Made by a program: the position numbers and the translations under genes. Below are positions 20,599 to 23,010 of a stretch of DNA of 23,010 nt, in pieces. Position 1 is the first letter of the stretch, and each line of letters opens with the position of its first letter. Source of the stretch: Irineochytrium annulatum (Eukaryota; Chytridiomycota; Chytridiomycetes; Chytridiales; Chytridiaceae). The notes beneath the pieces were generated by a model. The model saw nothing but the letters and a program-made list of their open reading frames with translations, ran no database searches and was not told the origin of the DNA. The stretch is taken from NCBI GenBank assembly GCA_027600665.1, contig JADGJL010000391.1, positions 1 to 23,010 of the forward strand, given 5' to 3'.

Positions 20599-21027
20599 AT
20601 CGACTGGTGATGTAGGCTTTGGCGGTCAAATGAAAGACGGCGGACGTGAAATGGGGAGTTCGCAGCCGTCGGAAATAATAAATGCACAAGCTTTATTTTT
20701 TACTCAGGCTATACAATTTTATTCACTCCCATAATTATGAGGACTCTTAAATTTTTGGGGTTGAGAGAAATTTACATCCTTCAGAGTCCTCTTCTATCGA
20801 GAAAACTCCGAGAGAAAGGGGGAACGAAAGAAAACCAAGCAAGGAAAGAAATCAAGCAAAATTAGTAAAGGAACAACCGAGGGGCGTACGCCTCATTTGT
20901 ACAATATGACAAAGGGAAACCAAAAACGGGCAAAAAGGAACAAACAACCAGCTAGCAAGGCAAAGATAGAATAATAATTCACAAGGCAAAAAAGATCACA
21001 CAGCATCGTTCTTTTCAAAGGCGGGTT
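20599..21027. terminator. Convergent 3' region with facing polyadenylation signals
   Basis: This 429-bp AT-rich gap lies between the ZBBX-like stop (plus) and the hexokinase stop (minus). AATAAA at 20677-20682 suits the plus-strand transcript. TTTATT at 20692-20697 is the same signal on the minus strand. A 9-bp inverted repeat (GAGGACTCT at 20739-20747, AGAGTCCTC at 20783-20791) lies between. No gene is visible. Confidence 0.55.
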
Positions 21028-22824
21028 TTACAACTCCACATCCGAAAGGGCAGCAATGAGCGCCGCACCCTGCCCACTGCCATCCCTAGCCTGCTCGAGG
21101 ATTATATTCTCGGCCGAGATACCAAGAATCTCCCTAAGGGCGTCCCTCATCCGATTCGCGTAATGCGGGTAGAGCTCGAAGAGGGATCCGTCGATGGCGA
21201 CGGTGCAACCGTCAAGCGAGTTGATCTTGTGAACGATGGCCGCGACACCAGCGGCGGCGAGACGGGCCGAGCGCTTGCCGACGAGCTCGCAGATGCCCTT
21301 GACAATCCTGCGGTCCTGGCGCGTCGTCCGAGGCACCTTCATGATTTCCTCGAGTACAATCTTGGTGTCCGAGAGGTCGACGGTGTGGTCACTGTTTTAC
21401 ATACAGCGATCAATACGGATCTTCGTACTCCGTACGAATCATCAAAACTTACCGCTCAATACGGGACATGAACGAAGTGTCAAAGCTGTAAGCCGTGTCC
21501 AATTCAGGCGATCCCCTCCCGCTGAACAACTCGCCAGTCTTGATCAAGTCGATCAAGACTTGCCTCGTGATCTCGCCCAAGTACATGCCAGAGATAAGCT
21601 TCTCAAACGTTTGAAGACGCGGGTGGAGCGAGCCTCTGTCGACTTTAAGGTCGTACTTGGTCCTGGGCAGGACAAGCTGCTGCTCGTCAAACGCCCCCCA
21701 CTCGGTGTTGATGATCATCTCGTTCGTGATGACGGGCTCCTTTAGCTTGACGATGTTTTCGGCCTGCTCAACGTACGCGGCATTCGTGCCAGTGCCGAGG
21801 ATGACGCCGACGAGTGTGTTTGGGCGCGAGTACGCGTGGCTAACGAGGGTGCCGGTCGTGTCGTTCACAAGCGCGGAAACCTTAATTTTCAGATTCTGTA
21901 GAGAAGTGACGTTAGTGACTGAGCCAACGAGCGTCTTAAAGGAAGATCTCCGCCTCGGTATACACCCAACCGACACAAGGACGGGGAGCATTGAGCTCCA
22001 TGCTCGTTGGGCACCTTTATCAGGCGTTTTCGCAGTATAAGAGGAAGGAGAAAAGTACCTTGCGAGCGAAAGCATCCTGGAGCAGTTGGCCAACGTTCGC
22101 GCCCTCAACACCGCTGGCAGAGAATCCCTTCGTCCAGTACAGGAGGTAACCGGTGGCGATATTGGGCTGGCTGAATGGGAACGAGAAGGTGAACCCGAGC
22201 TTCATGGGCTTGTGCCTCGTGCCCGTCTCGTCCAGGAACCCTCCCACGCAGTCGGCGAAGAAGTCGAACAGGTTCTTTCCGGGGCCCGTCTTCAAATCAT
22301 CCGCGACCGTGAACTTCTTCTGCCGGATGCGCGCGATCCCGTTGCCTTCGAGCGTGACCTCACACACGCGGAAGTTGGACCCGCCGAGGTCGAGCGCGAG
22401 GAACGTTCCCACCTCGGTACCCTGCGGCCTGCGGATGACGTGGGACGGGATCATCTTTAGGTCGTGCTTGTCGTCCTGGAGGCCGCGCTTCATCTCCGCC
22501 ATCATGTGCTTGACAATCTGGTTCAGGCGGTCGGCGGGGAGGTTGAAGAGGGATTCCATGCGCGCCAGGGTCTCGGGCGTGTCATCGAGGATCGTGAGCT
22601 GTTGGGAGTTCTTTGGCTGCTTGGAGGAGAGGTCGCGCTCTGTGCTTCGGAGAGCAAGGTTGGCGAGAAAGGTCGCAGTCGCTGTGACGGCGATGCCTGT
22701 TGACGGTGAGGAGTGAAGTCAATGTCAATCAATCGCGGTGGCGGACCGGGTGCCAAGGGTGCTCGCCACACACACCTGTCGTGAGGCCGAAGAGGAAGAA
22801 CGCGTTCGAGTTCGTGAACATCAT
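21028..22824 (-). CDS. HXK: Hexokinase with hydrophobic N-terminal segment
   Basis: Hexokinase phosphorylates glucose and other hexoses with ATP, the first step of glycolysis. Four exons: 22824-22776, 22696-22059, 21895-21453, 21391-21028, in phase, give 497 residues. Key motifs: phosphate-binding LALDLGGSNFRV (~116-127), sugar-binding LGFTFSFP and WTKGF, catalytic-Asp motif ALVNDTTGTLVSHAY, glucose-contact NTEWGAF, ISGMYLGEI, and the C-terminal adenosine site around DGSLFELYPHY and DGSGQGAALIAA. The catalytic set looks complete, so it should be active. The first ~32 residues contain an uncharged hydrophobic stretch (FFLFGLTTGIAVTATATFLA, 9-28) followed by an Arg, unlike typical soluble yeast hexokinases. 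This suggests a membrane anchor. Intron 2 (21896-22058, 163 nt) is long for this region. A second ATG directly follows the first. Confidence 0.97.
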
Positions 22825-23010
22825 CGTTGGAGAGTTTAGTCGTTGAGGAGGCGAGCCTATGAGGTTGACGAGTTCAAATCCGGCCCGTGTGGAGGTGCGA
22901 TGAGGTGCGAAGGGGGGAGATGAGGAGAGCTAACAGGCAATGCAGTCGACGGGGAAAACAGAGACCAGGCAATACTAGTAGTTAGCGGGACGAGGGGGGT
23001 GGTATTACCG
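22825..23010. promoter_or_regulatory. Upstream region of hexokinase (incomplete)
   Basis: The last 186 bp lie upstream of the hexokinase start on the minus strand and should carry its 5' UTR and part of the promoter. No other gene is visible before the window ends. Confidence 0.4.

Noticed and set aside
1..23010. Biosynthetic cluster, CRISPR array, tRNA or intact mobile element
   Set aside because: The genes are unrelated housekeeping functions. I saw no spaced direct repeats, no tRNA-like fold, and no transposase or reverse transcriptase motif.

Overview
The window is nuclear DNA of a fungus. Eight genes can be modelled exon by exon with canonical GT..AG introns, nearly all 37-163 nt long. 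Every splice junction in these eight models keeps the reading frame and restores a recognisable protein. The gene set (TVP23, a Rad4/Dpb11-type checkpoint protein, FLX1/SLC25A32, AP-2 alpha, eL30, NAA15, hexokinase) is ordinary eukaryotic housekeeping. Intron density (up to 13 per gene), GC-rich exons and a protein resembling the cilium-associated ZBBX family point to an early-diverging, possibly zoosporic (chytrid-like) fungus rather than a yeast or typical ascomycete. That placement is inference.

Layout. 1-1593 (-): N-terminal part of a large disordered unknown protein. 2188-3099 (+): TVP23, a Golgi membrane protein. 3240-5861 (-): a four-BRCT replication/checkpoint protein with 14 exons. 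6076-6542 (+): an unrecognised small hydrophobic protein. About 6714-7658 (-): coding-like but broken sequence, possibly a decayed gene. 7816-9232 (-): mitochondrial FAD/folate carrier. 9377-12708 (+): AP-2 complex alpha subunit. 13014-13829 (-): ribosomal protein eL30. 13830-14794: no firm gene. 14795-18148 (-): NAA15, auxiliary subunit of NatA. About 18253-18550 (-): possible tiny gene. 19114-20598 (+): ZBBX-like coiled-coil protein. 21028-22824 (-): hexokinase with a hydrophobic N-terminus.

The genes work in unrelated processes (Golgi traffic, DNA damage signalling, mitochondrial transport, endocytosis, translation, N-terminal acetylation, glycolysis). Packing is tight: the FLX1/AP-2 alpha pair has only 144 bp between start codons, and the BRCT gene lies close to its divergent neighbour. 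I found no tRNA, rRNA, CRISPR array, intact transposon or gene cluster. I see no clear new multi-gene system. The points most worth following are the membrane-anchor-like hexokinase N-terminus, the ZBBX-like gene, the broken minus-strand region at 6.7-7.7 kb, and two possible tiny genes near eL30 and NAA15.
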